Origin: Candidatus Butyricimonas faecavium
Lineage (GTDB): Bacteria > Bacteroidota > Bacteroidia > Bacteroidales > Marinifilaceae
Assembly (NCBI GenBank): GCA_944321125.1
Contig: CALUKD010000031.1
Location: 1-43,316, forward strand
DNA: 43,316 bases
Direction of reading: 5' to 3'
The notes below the pieces were generated by a model that saw only the letters and a program-made list of their open reading frames with translations, had not been told where the DNA came from and did no database searches. A program made the translations under genes and the position numbers. Of this stretch, positions 8,281-15,717 are shown in pieces (the first letter of the stretch is position 1; every line of letters begins with the position of its first letter).

Positions 8281-8310
8281 CAAGTTATTTCCACAAGAGT
8301 GGATCACTTG
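8281..8310. repeat. Nested hairpin in the leader of the MATE gene
   Basis: CAAGT/ACTTG encloses TCCAC/GTGGA with a four-base loop. It lies 24-53 bases before the MATE start codon and would be in its 5' leader, where it could affect ribosome access. The stem is short and interrupted. Confidence 0.35.
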
Positions 8311-8338
8311 TTATGTTCGGTAAATAAAAAAGGGTATA

Positions 8339-8427
8339 AACTCTGTTCCCGGAAACATATTCTGTCCCCGGCAGGCTTGTGCCTGCAATCGGAATACTAT
8401 ACAAGGAGCGTAGCTATATACAGAGTT
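8339..8427. other. Folded intergenic element of about 89 bases
   Basis: The outer arms AACTCTGT (8339-8346) and ACAGAGTT (8420-8427) enclose a multi-stem structure. ATTCTG (8360-8365) pairs with CGGAAT (one G-U), and GCAGGC/GCCTGC (8371-8386) forms a perfect hairpin with loop TTGT. Two near-identical 11-mers, TCTGTTCCCGG and TCTGTCCCCGG, lie 19 bases apart in the left half. On the minus strand the element is followed by a CCC and a T6 run and then the MATE leader, so a riboregulator is conceivable; a dispersed palindromic element is the alternative. I match it to no known riboswitch. The rest of the 8258-8616 gap holds nothing I can name. Confidence 0.4.
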
Positions 8428-8616
8428 GTGCTTTCATGTTGAATAATAGAGTTAACGATACAAACATACAAAAAAGATGTGAGATTCTTCTTTTTTGTAA
8501 AACTTTTATATCAAGGATGAATCGGGAATACGGTATGTAACCCTCTATTTTCGAGGACGTATAATATAGGTAGGATGGGAAGTTTCTCCCATGGATTAAT
8601 AAAAAATTAGAAGGTT

Positions 8617-8799
8617 ATGAAAGAACGTGAAGAAAAGAAGAAGAAAGTGGCGAGTGATGACCGGCGTGCCCGGAATATTCCTTCAAAACAAGACAAAAGT
8701 TGGGTCGGTGAACAACAGATGCAACAAGAGCAATTTGACAAGACCGAATTCGAGGAACGGGAGGCTAAAAGACATCCTAGAAGAAGGATATGTCACTGA
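8617..8799 (+). CDS. Small basic, highly charged hypothetical protein (60 aa)
   Basis: The ATG at 8617 follows an AAGG-type site (AGAAGGTT) and opens 60 codons, very rich in Lys, Arg, Glu and Gln with almost no hydrophobic residues. The core RRARNIPSKQDKSWVGEQQM is compact enough to look conserved. A strong terminator (8815-8851) lies 15 bases beyond the stop and supports a real short gene. It is probably cytoplasmic and disordered, perhaps nucleic-acid binding, but I do not recognise the family. An overlapping frame from 8627 lacks this support. Confidence 0.6.
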   Translation: MKEREEKKKKVASDDRRARNIPSKQDKSWVGEQQMQQEQFDKTEFEEREAKRHPRRRICH

Positions 8800-8814
8800 T
8801 TTAGTGCTTATTTT

Positions 8815-8851
8815 CGAGGGTAATATGTTTTTATTACCCTCGTGTTATTTT
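8815..8851 (+). terminator. Intrinsic terminator after the 60-aa ORF
   Basis: CGAGGGTAATA (8815-8825) and TATTACCCTCG (8832-8842) form a perfect 11-bp stem with a six-base loop, followed by TGTTATTTTTA. It separates the small ORF from the RRM gene. Confidence 0.75.
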
Positions 8852-9030
8852 TACGGCCCGGATTGTTTGGTTATTAAAAATATTATCGTAGATTTGTCGT
8901 GATTTTGAGTTTTGATTTGATCGCTACAGAGCGTTTGCCTTCATCGTATTTTAAATGTATCGTTAAGCAGACTTTTCTAGACAAGATCCAACCTCAAGTA
9001 TTTAAATTATTAATTTTAAAGTTTGTATTA

Positions 9031-9372
9031 ATGAACATTTACATTTCAAATTTAAGTTACGACGTGAATGATAGTGACTTAAGAGAATTATTCGAAGAGT
9101 ACGGTGAAGTTTCTTCAGCAAAAGTTATCATGGATAGAGAAACCGGAAGATCAAGAGGTTTCGGTTTCGTGGAAATGTCTGACGACACGCAAGGGCAAAA
9201 AGCTATTGATGAATTGAATCAAGCTGAGTACGATGGTAAGGTTATCAACGTGAACGTAGCAAAACCGAGAACCGATCGTCCGGCCGGTGGTCGTGGCGGT
9301 TTTAACCGTAATGGTGGCGGTCGTGATCGTCGCAGTAACGGTGGTGGCCGTAGTTTCGAGAAAAGATTCTAA
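9031..9372 (+). CDS. Glycine-rich RRM RNA-binding protein
   Basis: This 113-aa protein has one RNA-recognition motif (residues 1-80): RNP2 is IYISNL at residues 3-8 and RNP1 is RGFGFVEM at about 43-50. The C-terminal tail (about 85-113) is rich in Gly, Arg and Asn (GGRGGFNRNGGGRDRR). Small single-RRM proteins of this kind occur in cyanobacteria and Bacteroidetes, where they bind RNA and have been linked to cold or stress response and post-transcriptional control. I chose the ATG at 9031 because the RRM begins there; the frame is open upstream to 8899 but that part is not RRM-like, leaving a possible long AT-rich leader. Confidence 0.93.
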   Translation: MNIYISNLSYDVNDSDLRELFEEYGEVSSAKVIMDRETGRSRGFGFVEMSDDTQGQKAIDELNQAEYDGKVINVNVAKPRTDRPAGGRGGFNRNGGGRDRRSNGGGRSFEKRF

Positions 9373-9390
9373 AATATTTTGGATATAAGA

Positions 9391-9418
9391 AAAGGTGGTT
9401 TTTTAACCACCTTTTTTT
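9391..9418. terminator. Bidirectional terminator between RRM gene and pgl
   Basis: AAAGGTGGTT pairs perfectly with AACCACCTTT, with seven Ts from 9412 on the plus strand and TTTTCTT on the minus strand. It serves the RRM gene and the converging 6-phosphogluconolactonase gene, whose stop codon overlaps the T run. Confidence 0.85.
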
Positions 9419-10115
9419 ATTCTGTAACCCGATCTGTGAAGAGGGTTGCTGTTGATGCATGAGAGAAGATATAGGACGCCGGGTATATTCCTTGTTTCTG
9501 CACGAGATGTTCCATGATTTCTTGTTTATCAGATCCGATGACGGGGATTAATATAGCCGAACTTTTTAAAATTACGGTCCCTGTCATTGTAATTCTTTGT
9601 TGTCCGGTCTTCGGGTGGTGTGAAACCGCATAAATTCGTTGGTCGGTCAGTAGATTCATCGAATCACTGAATATGGAGGCCACGTGTCCATCAGCCCCAA
9701 TGCCCAGTATCGTGCAGTCGAAACGGGGCATATTCGAGTAGCCGGGGAGTTCCCATTTTACCATTTCCGAATATCGTTCAGCTTCAACTTTAGGTTCTTG
9801 TTCTCCCCAAATGCGATGAATGTGATTTTGAGGAATATCCAGAGGCATGAAAAGAAGGCGTTCGGCATGTTTGAAATTGCTCTCGTCGTCTTCCGGCGAC
9901 ACGCATCGTTCGTCTACCCAGTAAAAGCGAAGAATGTCCCAAGGGATATTATTCCGGTATTCTTTTACCCATAATTTGAAGAGTTGTTGTGCCGTGGAAC
10001 CTCCAGACAGGGCGATATGAAAAGGTTTCGATTTACTTTTTTTAATCACCGTTATCAAAGTTTCGGTCATTGAACGCAATGTTTCTTCGGCAGTTTTATA
10101 TACTTCTATTTTCAT
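9417..10115 (-). CDS. pgl: 6-phosphogluconolactonase
   Basis: This 232-aa protein matches the SugarP_isomerase/NagB-fold lactonase family (DevB type). The motifs seen are LSGGST (about 38-43), the active-site region FYWVDERCV (about 64-72), ESNFKHA and GIGADGHVASIF (about 138-149). It hydrolyses 6-phosphogluconolactone to 6-phosphogluconate in the oxidative pentose phosphate pathway. In many Bacteroidetes pgl sits beside zwf and gnd; here it stands alone between an RRM gene and a MATE gene. NagB-type deaminases share the fold, but the length and the VDER and ADGH motifs favour the lactonase. Confidence 0.93.
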   Translation of the reverse strand: MKIEVYKTAEETLRSMTETLITVIKKSKSKPFHIALSGGSTAQQLFKLWVKEYRNNIPWDILRFYWVDERCVSPEDDESNFKHAERLLFMPLDIPQNHIHRIWGEQEPKVEAERYSEMVKWELPGYSNMPRFDCTILGIGADGHVASIFSDSMNLLTDQRIYAVSHHPKTGQQRITMTGTVILKSSAILIPVIGSDKQEIMEHLVQKQGIYPASYIFSHASTATLFTDRVTE

Positions 10116-10205
10116 GATTATATGGATCTAATTCGTACCTGTTTATACGATGCAAGTTACGGTTTATTCATGATATAAACAAGAAAAAAAGTTAAAAACC
10201 CTTAT

Positions 10206-10302
10206 TAATTTATGATTTTAAATTTTAGATTTTAGAGTCCAACTGCACAAGGCAATTGTATATCCTTTAATCTAAAATCATGAATCATAAATCTAAAATT
10301 TA
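10206..10302. repeat. Inverted pair of AT-rich TCTAAAAT repeats
   Basis: Segments 10206-10234 and 10268-10302 carry the motif AATCTAAAAT in opposite orientations, interleaved with ATCATAAA, so they can pair with each other. The same motif occurs in direct orientation before several genes elsewhere in the window (15682, 20530, 21936, 23371). The right copy overlaps the stop of the minus-strand MATE gene. Confidence 0.5.
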
Positions 10303-11652
10303 TAAGCTTGTAACTCGCCGTAGATGAATGTTCCTCACTGATTTATTGAATCTACGGATGAAGAGGGTGGCAGCGAACATGAGGCCGCCACAGAATCCAG
10401 AGAGTAGTCCGGGAGCTCCGAAGTCGAGCAGAATTCCGGCAATATATGCTAGCGGTACGGCGACAAATAAATAGGAAACGAGGGCATAGATCATGGGACG
10501 TTGCACGTCGGTGATGCCTCGTAAAGCTCCGAGTGCGGTTACTTGTAATCCGTCGAAGATTTCAAACACGGCAACCACGAAGAATAGGTTGCGAGCCACT
10601 TTTATCACCTCGGGATCGGGCGTGAAAATGGATGCGATGGGGGCCCCGAAAAGGGCGTAGATCACGGCTGCTCCAGCCATGAAAATAACGGCAAGGCGGA
10701 GAGAAGCATGGGCGTAACGACGCATTTTCCCGATATTTCCCCGCCCGAATTCATGACTGACGAGTATGGTAGAGGCTCCGGCGATTCCGCTGGAGATCAT
10801 GAATGTAAGTGAAATCATGGACATGACAATTTGATTTGCCGCAAGGGCAATGGTGCCTAACCATCCCATCATGACAGTGATGAGGCTGAGGGATAGAAAT
10901 TCCACGACCATTTGTCCGGCTATGGGGTAGCCGACTTGTAATAGTTGTTTGATTTTCCGACGGCTCGTGTTGCTAAATTGAAAAAAACGAAATACGGGAC
11001 TGTATATTTGGGAACGATGGATGTAAAGAAAAAAAGCAATAGGCATCATCAGGCGGGAGATTAATGTCGCTAGTCCCGCACCCGCTACCCCAAGGAATGG
11101 CGCACCGAATTTACCATATATAAATATGTAGTTTAGGAAAATATTCATCAAATTGCATGAAATCGTGATCACCATGGCTACCTTCGTGTTTCCAATTCCT
11201 TCCATGTATTGTTTAAATGTCATGAACAGGATGAACGGGATGACCGAGAATGAGGTCAGGATATAATATCCTTTGCATAATTCTACAACTTCTGCGGGTT
11301 GTCCCATCATGGAAAGGTAGGGCATGAGCATGAACAAGAAAAGGGTGAGTACGAGTGACACGGTTGTGTTCAGTAGAAGTGAATTTTGGAAAAATCCGGC
11401 TATACGTTCTTTATCATCAAGCGCATGAGCTTGGCCCACAAGTGGGGTTAGGCCGGTGGCAATACCCATGCCGACAACCATCGTGTTCATGATAATTGCT
11501 CCCGCTAATGACACGGCTGCCAATTCCGGGGCTCCAAGTTGTCCTACCATGATGTTATCTGCCATTTGTACGATCGCCTGACCGGCTAATGATAGCATGA
11601 TCGGGAAGGCGATGTTGATGTTCTGTTTGTAATACAGTGAGTTAATTCTCAT
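10300..11652 (-). CDS. MATE family efflux transporter (NorM-like)
   Basis: This 450-aa inner-membrane protein has about twelve hydrophobic helices. The MATE hallmarks are LSLAGQAIVQMADNIMVGQLG in helix 1 and the GIATGLTPLVGQAHA stretch in helix 2, mirrored in the second half by GIAGASTILVSHEFGRG. It probably couples H+ or Na+ entry to export of cationic drugs or metabolites. I start it at the ATG at 11652 because the 12 upstream residues add an atypical hydrophobic leader. It stands alone, downstream of nothing on its strand. Confidence 0.92.
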   Translation of the reverse strand: MRINSLYYKQNINIAFPIMLSLAGQAIVQMADNIMVGQLGAPELAAVSLAGAIIMNTMVVGMGIATGLTPLVGQAHALDDKERIAGFFQNSLLLNTTVSLVLTLFLFMLMPYLSMMGQPAEVVELCKGYYILTSFSVIPFILFMTFKQYMEGIGNTKVAMVITISCNLMNIFLNYIFIYGKFGAPFLGVAGAGLATLISRLMMPIAFFLYIHRSQIYSPVFRFFQFSNTSRRKIKQLLQVGYPIAGQMVVEFLSLSLITVMMGWLGTIALAANQIVMSMISLTFMISSGIAGASTILVSHEFGRGNIGKMRRYAHASLRLAVIFMAGAAVIYALFGAPIASIFTPDPEVIKVARNLFFVVAVFEIFDGLQVTALGALRGITDVQRPMIYALVSYLFVAVPLAYIAGILLDFGAPGLLSGFCGGLMFAATLFIRRFNKSVRNIHLRRVTSL

Positions 11653-11816
11653 GACTTGAATTTTAAAAACGGGGACAAAGATGTACATTTATTGTCACAA
11701 ATAAAAATGTTGAAATCTTTTTGCGGGAAATGAAACTAGATTAATCATCGTTTCCGTATAATGAATAAATGAAACGCAAAAATTTGAGAAATTTAACTAT
11801 ATATTAAGTCAAAAAA

Positions 11817-11847
11817 TTGCGAGAATTGGAAAATATGTGTATTTTTG
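11817..11847 (+). promoter_or_regulatory. Predicted promoter of the 130-aa exported protein
   Basis: TTG (11817-11819) and TATTTTTG (11840-11847) are separated by 20 bases, a full match to the Bacteroidetes TTG-N19-21-TAnnTTTG consensus. The start codon is 20 bases after the -7 box, implying a short leader. Confidence 0.5.
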
Positions 11848-11866
11848 GTTTCGTAAATAGAGAGAA

Positions 11867-12259
11867 ATGAAAGGATTGATATTTCGATATTTTTCGTTGT
11901 TACTCCTCTTTTTGGTCATCGGGGTAAATCTCTTTGGAAGTGAAGGTTCCAAGGGGAATATTCCTGTTTCTGATAAGGAGAACATAGAAAAAGCGTCGGA
12001 AGAATTCCAGGTTTCCACTACCCCGTTTGATCAGCATGGAGTTTTTGAACGAACTTTAGAGTTTTCAAGTCGGCAGATTGTTAATAATGGAAGTCGGGAA
12101 CAATTCTCCCTCTCGTTCTATCGGAAAACAGAACTTGCGTCACGTAGAAGTGAATTCCGGATGATGGAAGAAAAGACTTACGGGTATTTTTCCGATTTGC
12201 TGGGACTTCGACATCTTCAAGGTTTCTACGTGTTCGATTTGTGTAAAATCATTATTTAG
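11867..12259 (+). CDS. Exported 130-aa protein with C-terminal HLQGFY motif
   Basis: An N-terminal hydrophobic stretch (about residues 7-24) looks like a signal peptide or anchor. A polar, low-complexity middle follows, and then a hydrophobic C-terminus with the motif GLRHLQGFYVFDLCKIII. The protein at 18487-18879 has exactly the same length and ends in an aligned sequence (MKHIQGFYIYWMNKMII), so the two are paralogs in overall plan and in the last 24 residues. They lie on either side of the ExbB/TonB/TPR cluster. I recognise no family. Placement suggests an envelope role, possibly with the TonB motor, but that is inference. A predicted promoter precedes it. Confidence 0.7.
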   Translation: MKGLIFRYFSLLLLFLVIGVNLFGSEGSKGNIPVSDKENIEKASEEFQVSTTPFDQHGVFERTLEFSSRQIVNNGSREQFSLSFYRKTELASRRSEFRMMEEKTYGYFSDLLGLRHLQGFYVFDLCKIII

Positions 12260-12474
12260 CTATTCCTAGGTCCGTTTTGTCCAGTGTCACGAATGGTGGT
12301 ACCGGTGAGTTGTACTCGCTCATTGAAAGCGTGTTTTGATATGACATGCTGGTATAGAGGTGACTAATGTAATTATGGTATCTTTCTTCGGATACGGACG
12401 GACGAATTATATCCTTATTTTTCAGTGTATTATAAAATTGAATTTATTCATAAACGAATAATAATAGTAGACCT

Positions 12475-12600
12475 ATGGAGAATAGTAAAGAAAATGCCAA
12501 GGGTTTTACCAACTCGGCATTATTTCAGACATTGTACCCGATCGTGATCATGTTAGTCATATTTGGTTTGGTTTTCTTGGCATTATACGTGGCATTATAA
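12475..12600 (+). CDS. Single-pass membrane microprotein upstream of exbB (41 aa)
   Basis: An ATG at 12475 opens 41 codons: a polar N-terminus (MENSKENAKGFTNSALFQ) and then one strongly hydrophobic helix (about residues 19-41, YPIVIMLVIFGLVFLALYVAL). It stops 33 bases before exbB and reads in the same direction, so it is probably the first gene of the ExbB operon. Its layout, a short cytoplasmic tail and one helix at the C-terminus, resembles small subunits that stabilise membrane complexes. No homolog is known to me. Confidence 0.6.
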   Translation: MENSKENAKGFTNSALFQTLYPIVIMLVIFGLVFLALYVAL

Positions 12601-12633
12601 TATTAAAGCATTTAAAATATAAAAAATACTCCT

Positions 12634-13449
12634 ATGAAAAAGACTGCAACAAAACAAGGAACAAGAAGAAGTTTAGGTATTTCTGCATTTCCGATAATCA
12701 TTCTGTGTTTTATACTGGCAATGGTTATTTATCATTTCGTGTATGGTAATCCGGCTAATTTTATTAATAATGACCCGAATAATCATCCTATTCAGGGAAA
12801 TTTGCTAGGTACGATTTATAAAGGGGGGATCATCGTTCCGGTTATCCAGACCTTGTTATTTACGGTATTGACTTTAAGCGTGGAGCGGTTGATTGCCTTA
12901 AAAAGAGCAAAAGGAAAGAAGAATTTGCAACAATTCGTGACGAAGGTGAAGAGTGATCTTGAGGAGGGGAATATTGAGGCTGTTCGCCAAGCTTGTGACG
13001 AACAGAAAGGAACCGTGGCAAACGTGATTAAAGCATCGCTTTCTACTTATTCACAGGTGTCAGTTTGTGACACGTTGTCGAAAGAAGAGAAACAGTTGGC
13101 AGTACGGAAAGATCTGGAAGAGGCTACCATGCTTGAGTTGCCGACGATGGAACAGAATCTGGGGGTAATAGCCACGATCACGACTTTAGGGACGTTGATG
13201 GGATTGCTCGGAACTGTAATCGGGATGATCAAGTCTTTCGCGGCATTATCTTCTGCCGGGGGAACGGATTCTATTGCCCTTTCTACCGGTATTTCGGAGG
13301 CTCTTGTGAACACGGCTTTCGGTATTGCAACCGGGGCGTGTGCTGTGATTGCTTACAATTTTTTCACTAGTAAGATAGACGGGATCACGCATAGTATTGA
13401 CGAGATCGGGGCTTACTTGGTACAGAGTTTCACGATTAAACAACGCTAG
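12634..13449 (+). CDS. exbB: ExbB/TolQ/MotA proton channel protein
   Basis: This 271-aa protein carries the MotA/TolQ/ExbB domain. A first hydrophobic helix spans about residues 18-38 and a second about 66-86, before the ERLIALKRAK cytoplasmic start. The two characteristic C-terminal helices are VIATITTLGTLMGLLGTVIGMI (about 183-204) and ISEALVNTAFGIATGACAV (about 219-238). ExbB pentamers surround ExbD and use the proton gradient to drive TonB. It starts a cluster exbB-exbD-exbD-tonB-pstS-TPR found in many Bacteroidetes. The extra N-terminal helix makes it somewhat longer than E. coli ExbB. Confidence 0.93.
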   Translation: MKKTATKQGTRRSLGISAFPIIILCFILAMVIYHFVYGNPANFINNDPNNHPIQGNLLGTIYKGGIIVPVIQTLLFTVLTLSVERLIALKRAKGKKNLQQFVTKVKSDLEEGNIEAVRQACDEQKGTVANVIKASLSTYSQVSVCDTLSKEEKQLAVRKDLEEATMLELPTMEQNLGVIATITTLGTLMGLLGTVIGMIKSFAALSSAGGTDSIALSTGISEALVNTAFGIATGACAVIAYNFFTSKIDGITHSIDEIGAYLVQSFTIKQR

Positions 13450-13473
13450 TATACACTTGTTAATATATACGTT

Positions 13474-14076
13474 ATGAGTCAGAAAATTAAAAAGAAATCA
13501 ACGTTCATCGACATGACGGCCATGAGCGACGTGACGGTACTGTTGTTGACGTTTTTCATGCTGACTTCCACGTTTATCCAGAAAGAACCGGTGCAGGTGA
13601 ACCCGCCGCAGTCGGTTTCTGAGATCAAGATTCCCGAATCAAATATCGTCTCTATTTTAGTCGAGCCAACGGGAAAGGTGTTCATGGGACTGGATAAACC
13701 ACAGGATCGTATCGAGGTGTTGAAAAAGATGGGAGAGAGTTATCAGATTGAATTTTCGGATCAGGAATTGAAAAAATTCAGTCTGTGTAATTCATTCGGG
13801 GTGCCTATTCAGGGAATGAAACAATTCTTGGCATTATCATCGGAAGAACAGGATAAAGTGATCATGAATTATGGAATTCCTTGTGATAGCACGAATAACC
13901 AGTTTAAATCGTGGATGCAATTTGCCCGGGAGGTGAACAAGGACTTGGTGATCGCTATCAAGGCGGATCAGAAAACTCCTTACCCGTTGATTAAGGATAT
14001 TATGGCAACGTTGCAGGATCTGCGGGAGAATCGTTATAACTTGATTACTTCGTTGCGTAATATGCCGGAGGTATGA
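13474..14076 (+). CDS. ExbD/TolR-family biopolymer transport protein, insertion-bearing
   Basis: This 200-aa protein has one N-terminal transmembrane helix (about 18-35, DVTVLLLTFFMLTSTF) preceded by MTAMSDV, which supplies the conserved Asp for proton transfer. The periplasmic part is larger than in E. coli ExbD (about 140 aa): an insertion spans about 70-150, between the SILVEPTGKVFMG strand and the VIAIKADQKTPYPLIKDIMATLQ segment. It follows exbB by 24 bases and precedes a second ExbD. ExbD dimers sit in the ExbB pore, so the two ExbD proteins may form a heterodimer. Confidence 0.9.
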   Translation: MSQKIKKKSTFIDMTAMSDVTVLLLTFFMLTSTFIQKEPVQVNPPQSVSEIKIPESNIVSILVEPTGKVFMGLDKPQDRIEVLKKMGESYQIEFSDQELKKFSLCNSFGVPIQGMKQFLALSSEEQDKVIMNYGIPCDSTNNQFKSWMQFAREVNKDLVIAIKADQKTPYPLIKDIMATLQDLRENRYNLITSLRNMPEV

Positions 14077-14106
14077 TAGAACCTTATAACTTGTAATTTA
14101 TTTATT

Positions 14107-14778
14107 ATGGCAGAAATACAACAAAAGGATAGCGGGGAACGCAAGAAAGGGAAACAGAAGAAATTCAGTATCCGGGTGGATTTTACGCCTATGGTGGATA
14201 TGAATATGTTGTTGATTACTTTCTTCATGCTCTGCACGTCCATGAGTAAACCCCAGACAATGGAAATCAGTATGCCGAGGAAAGATTTGTTGAATGAGCA
14301 GGAGCAGAACAAGGTGAAGGCTTCCAAGGCAATGACTATTTTGTTGGGTAAGGAGGGGAGAGTGTACTATTATATGGGAGAGCCGGACTACGAGAATCCC
14401 GATATGGTGCAGGAAACCGATTTTTCCCCGAACGGTTTGCGTGCAATCTTGTTAGGACGTAATCAGGTGGTGATGCAGAAGATCCGGGAATTGAAACAAA
14501 AGAAAGCAAACTTGGAGATCTCGAACGAGGAATATCTGAAAGAGGCTGCCGAGATCAGAAAAGATAAGGATTCTCCCGTTATATTGATCAAGGCTACCGA
14601 TTTTGCGAATTACAAAAATTTGATTGATGTGCTCGATGAGATGCAGATATGTAATATCGGACGGTACGCGATCATGGATATAACTCCGGGGGATTTGCGA
14701 TTGTTACAGGATAAGACACACGACGGGTATGCCGATGATTTGAAAGAAGTCATCGAGTACCGGGAGTTAAAACAATAA
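14107..14778 (+). CDS. ExbD/TolR-family biopolymer transport protein, second copy
   Basis: This 223-aa protein has a transmembrane helix at about 36-52 (MLLITFFMLCTSM) with the proton-transfer Asp in FTPMVDMN just before it. The C-terminal half keeps the ExbD folding pattern (SPVILIKATDFANYKNLIDVLDEMQI, about 156-181) and a charged, helical insertion lies before it (about 105-150). It differs strongly from the first ExbD, so this is not a recent duplication. It is encoded 30 bases after its partner and 4 bases before tonB. Confidence 0.9.
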   Translation: MAEIQQKDSGERKKGKQKKFSIRVDFTPMVDMNMLLITFFMLCTSMSKPQTMEISMPRKDLLNEQEQNKVKASKAMTILLGKEGRVYYYMGEPDYENPDMVQETDFSPNGLRAILLGRNQVVMQKIRELKQKKANLEISNEEYLKEAAEIRKDKDSPVILIKATDFANYKNLIDVLDEMQICNIGRYAIMDITPGDLRLLQDKTHDGYADDLKEVIEYRELKQ

Positions 14779-14782
14779 GACC

Positions 14783-15607
14783 ATGGCAAAGGATATAAAT
14801 GTAAATTCGGTAGAGTGGTGTGATCTGATATTCGAAGGAAAGAATAAGGATTATGGGGCTTACGAGTTGCGTAAACACTCTCCCCGGCGTCACTTGACGG
14901 CCTATGTCGTGATTATAGGTTGTGTGGTTCTGGCAATGGTTCTTCCGGCTTTTGTTCGTTTCCTGACACCCGTTAAGGCGCAGGAAAAGATGGTTACGGT
15001 GACGGAATTGTCTGATTTGAAGATGGATTTGCCGGAGGTGAAGGAAGAGAACAAGATCGTGGCGGTGAATGTTCCGCCGCCACCGACGTTGAAGACAACG
15101 ATTAAGTTCACGGCTCCCGTGATTAAGAAAGATGAAGAGGTTCGTGAGGAAGACGAGATTAAAACGCAGGATGAGGTGAATCAAGCGAAAGCGGCGATTT
15201 CCGTGGCGGACGTGAAGGGTAATGACGAGGAAAACGGTAAGGATATTGCTGATCTGGAAGACCATAAATTGATCGTGGCAAGTGAAGATGAGGTCTTTCA
15301 AGTGGTGGAACAAGCTCCCGAATATCCGGGAGGTATGGCTGCCTTGATGAAATGGATCGGTAAAGAGATCAAGTATCCTTCTATTGCCCAAGAAATGAAT
15401 ATAGAGGGAAGAGTAATCGTACAATTCGTGATCGGACGGGACGGGTCGGTACGTGATGTACAAGTGTTGCGTACGGTCGACCCGACGCTGGATAAAGAAG
15501 CCGTTCGCGTGGTAAAGGCCATGCGTAAATGGATTCCCGGAAGACAGCGGGGTGAACCGGTTTCCGTGCGGTTCACTTTACCGATCACGTTTAAATTACA
15601 ACAATAA
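14783..15607 (+). CDS. tonB: TonB energy transducer
   Basis: This 274-aa protein has the TonB plan. A cytoplasmic N-terminus is followed by one inner-membrane helix (about 39-60, VVIIGCVVLAMVLPAF), a proline-containing linker with VPPPP (about 94-98), a charged spacer rich in Glu and Lys, and a C-terminal domain (about 175-274) with PEYPGGMAALMKWIGKEIKY and EGRVIVQFVIGRDGSV. The domain contacts TonB boxes of outer-membrane receptors, such as the SusC protein encoded at 35313, and the helix couples to ExbB-ExbD. It is the fourth gene of the cluster, and its product belongs to the PPGGMxAxxxFI-type Bacteroidetes TonB group. Confidence 0.93.
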   Translation: MAKDINVNSVEWCDLIFEGKNKDYGAYELRKHSPRRHLTAYVVIIGCVVLAMVLPAFVRFLTPVKAQEKMVTVTELSDLKMDLPEVKEENKIVAVNVPPPPTLKTTIKFTAPVIKKDEEVREEDEIKTQDEVNQAKAAISVADVKGNDEENGKDIADLEDHKLIVASEDEVFQVVEQAPEYPGGMAALMKWIGKEIKYPSIAQEMNIEGRVIVQFVIGRDGSVRDVQVLRTVDPTLDKEAVRVVKAMRKWIPGRQRGEPVSVRFTLPITFKLQQ

Positions 15608-15681
15608 AAGAAATGATTCTGTGATTTAGTGATTGCCGATTAGGTGATTAAAAGAAAGCGTTGGACAGCGAGTGAAAATTA

Positions 15682-15710
15682 CTAAATCTAAAATCGTAAA
15701 TCTAAAATTA
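15682..15710 (+). repeat. Tandem TCTAAAAT repeat before the PstS-like gene
   Basis: Two AAATCTAAAAT units separated by a short spacer lie eight bases before the PstS-like start. The same repeat type precedes atpE and atpA, and a shorter form precedes atpC. Confidence 0.5.
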
Positions 15711-15717
15711 AAAAGGT

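Noticed and set aside
8339-8427. Guanidine (ykkC) or other known riboswitch before the MATE gene
   Set aside because: The conserved ACGR and GGGACGACTGGTC-like blocks that I know from ykkC are absent; only folding was seen.
14750-15463. Long open frame (237 codons) on the minus strand
   Set aside because: It lies fully opposite tonB, which has clear domains, and its translation is His/Arg-rich low complexity with no motif.
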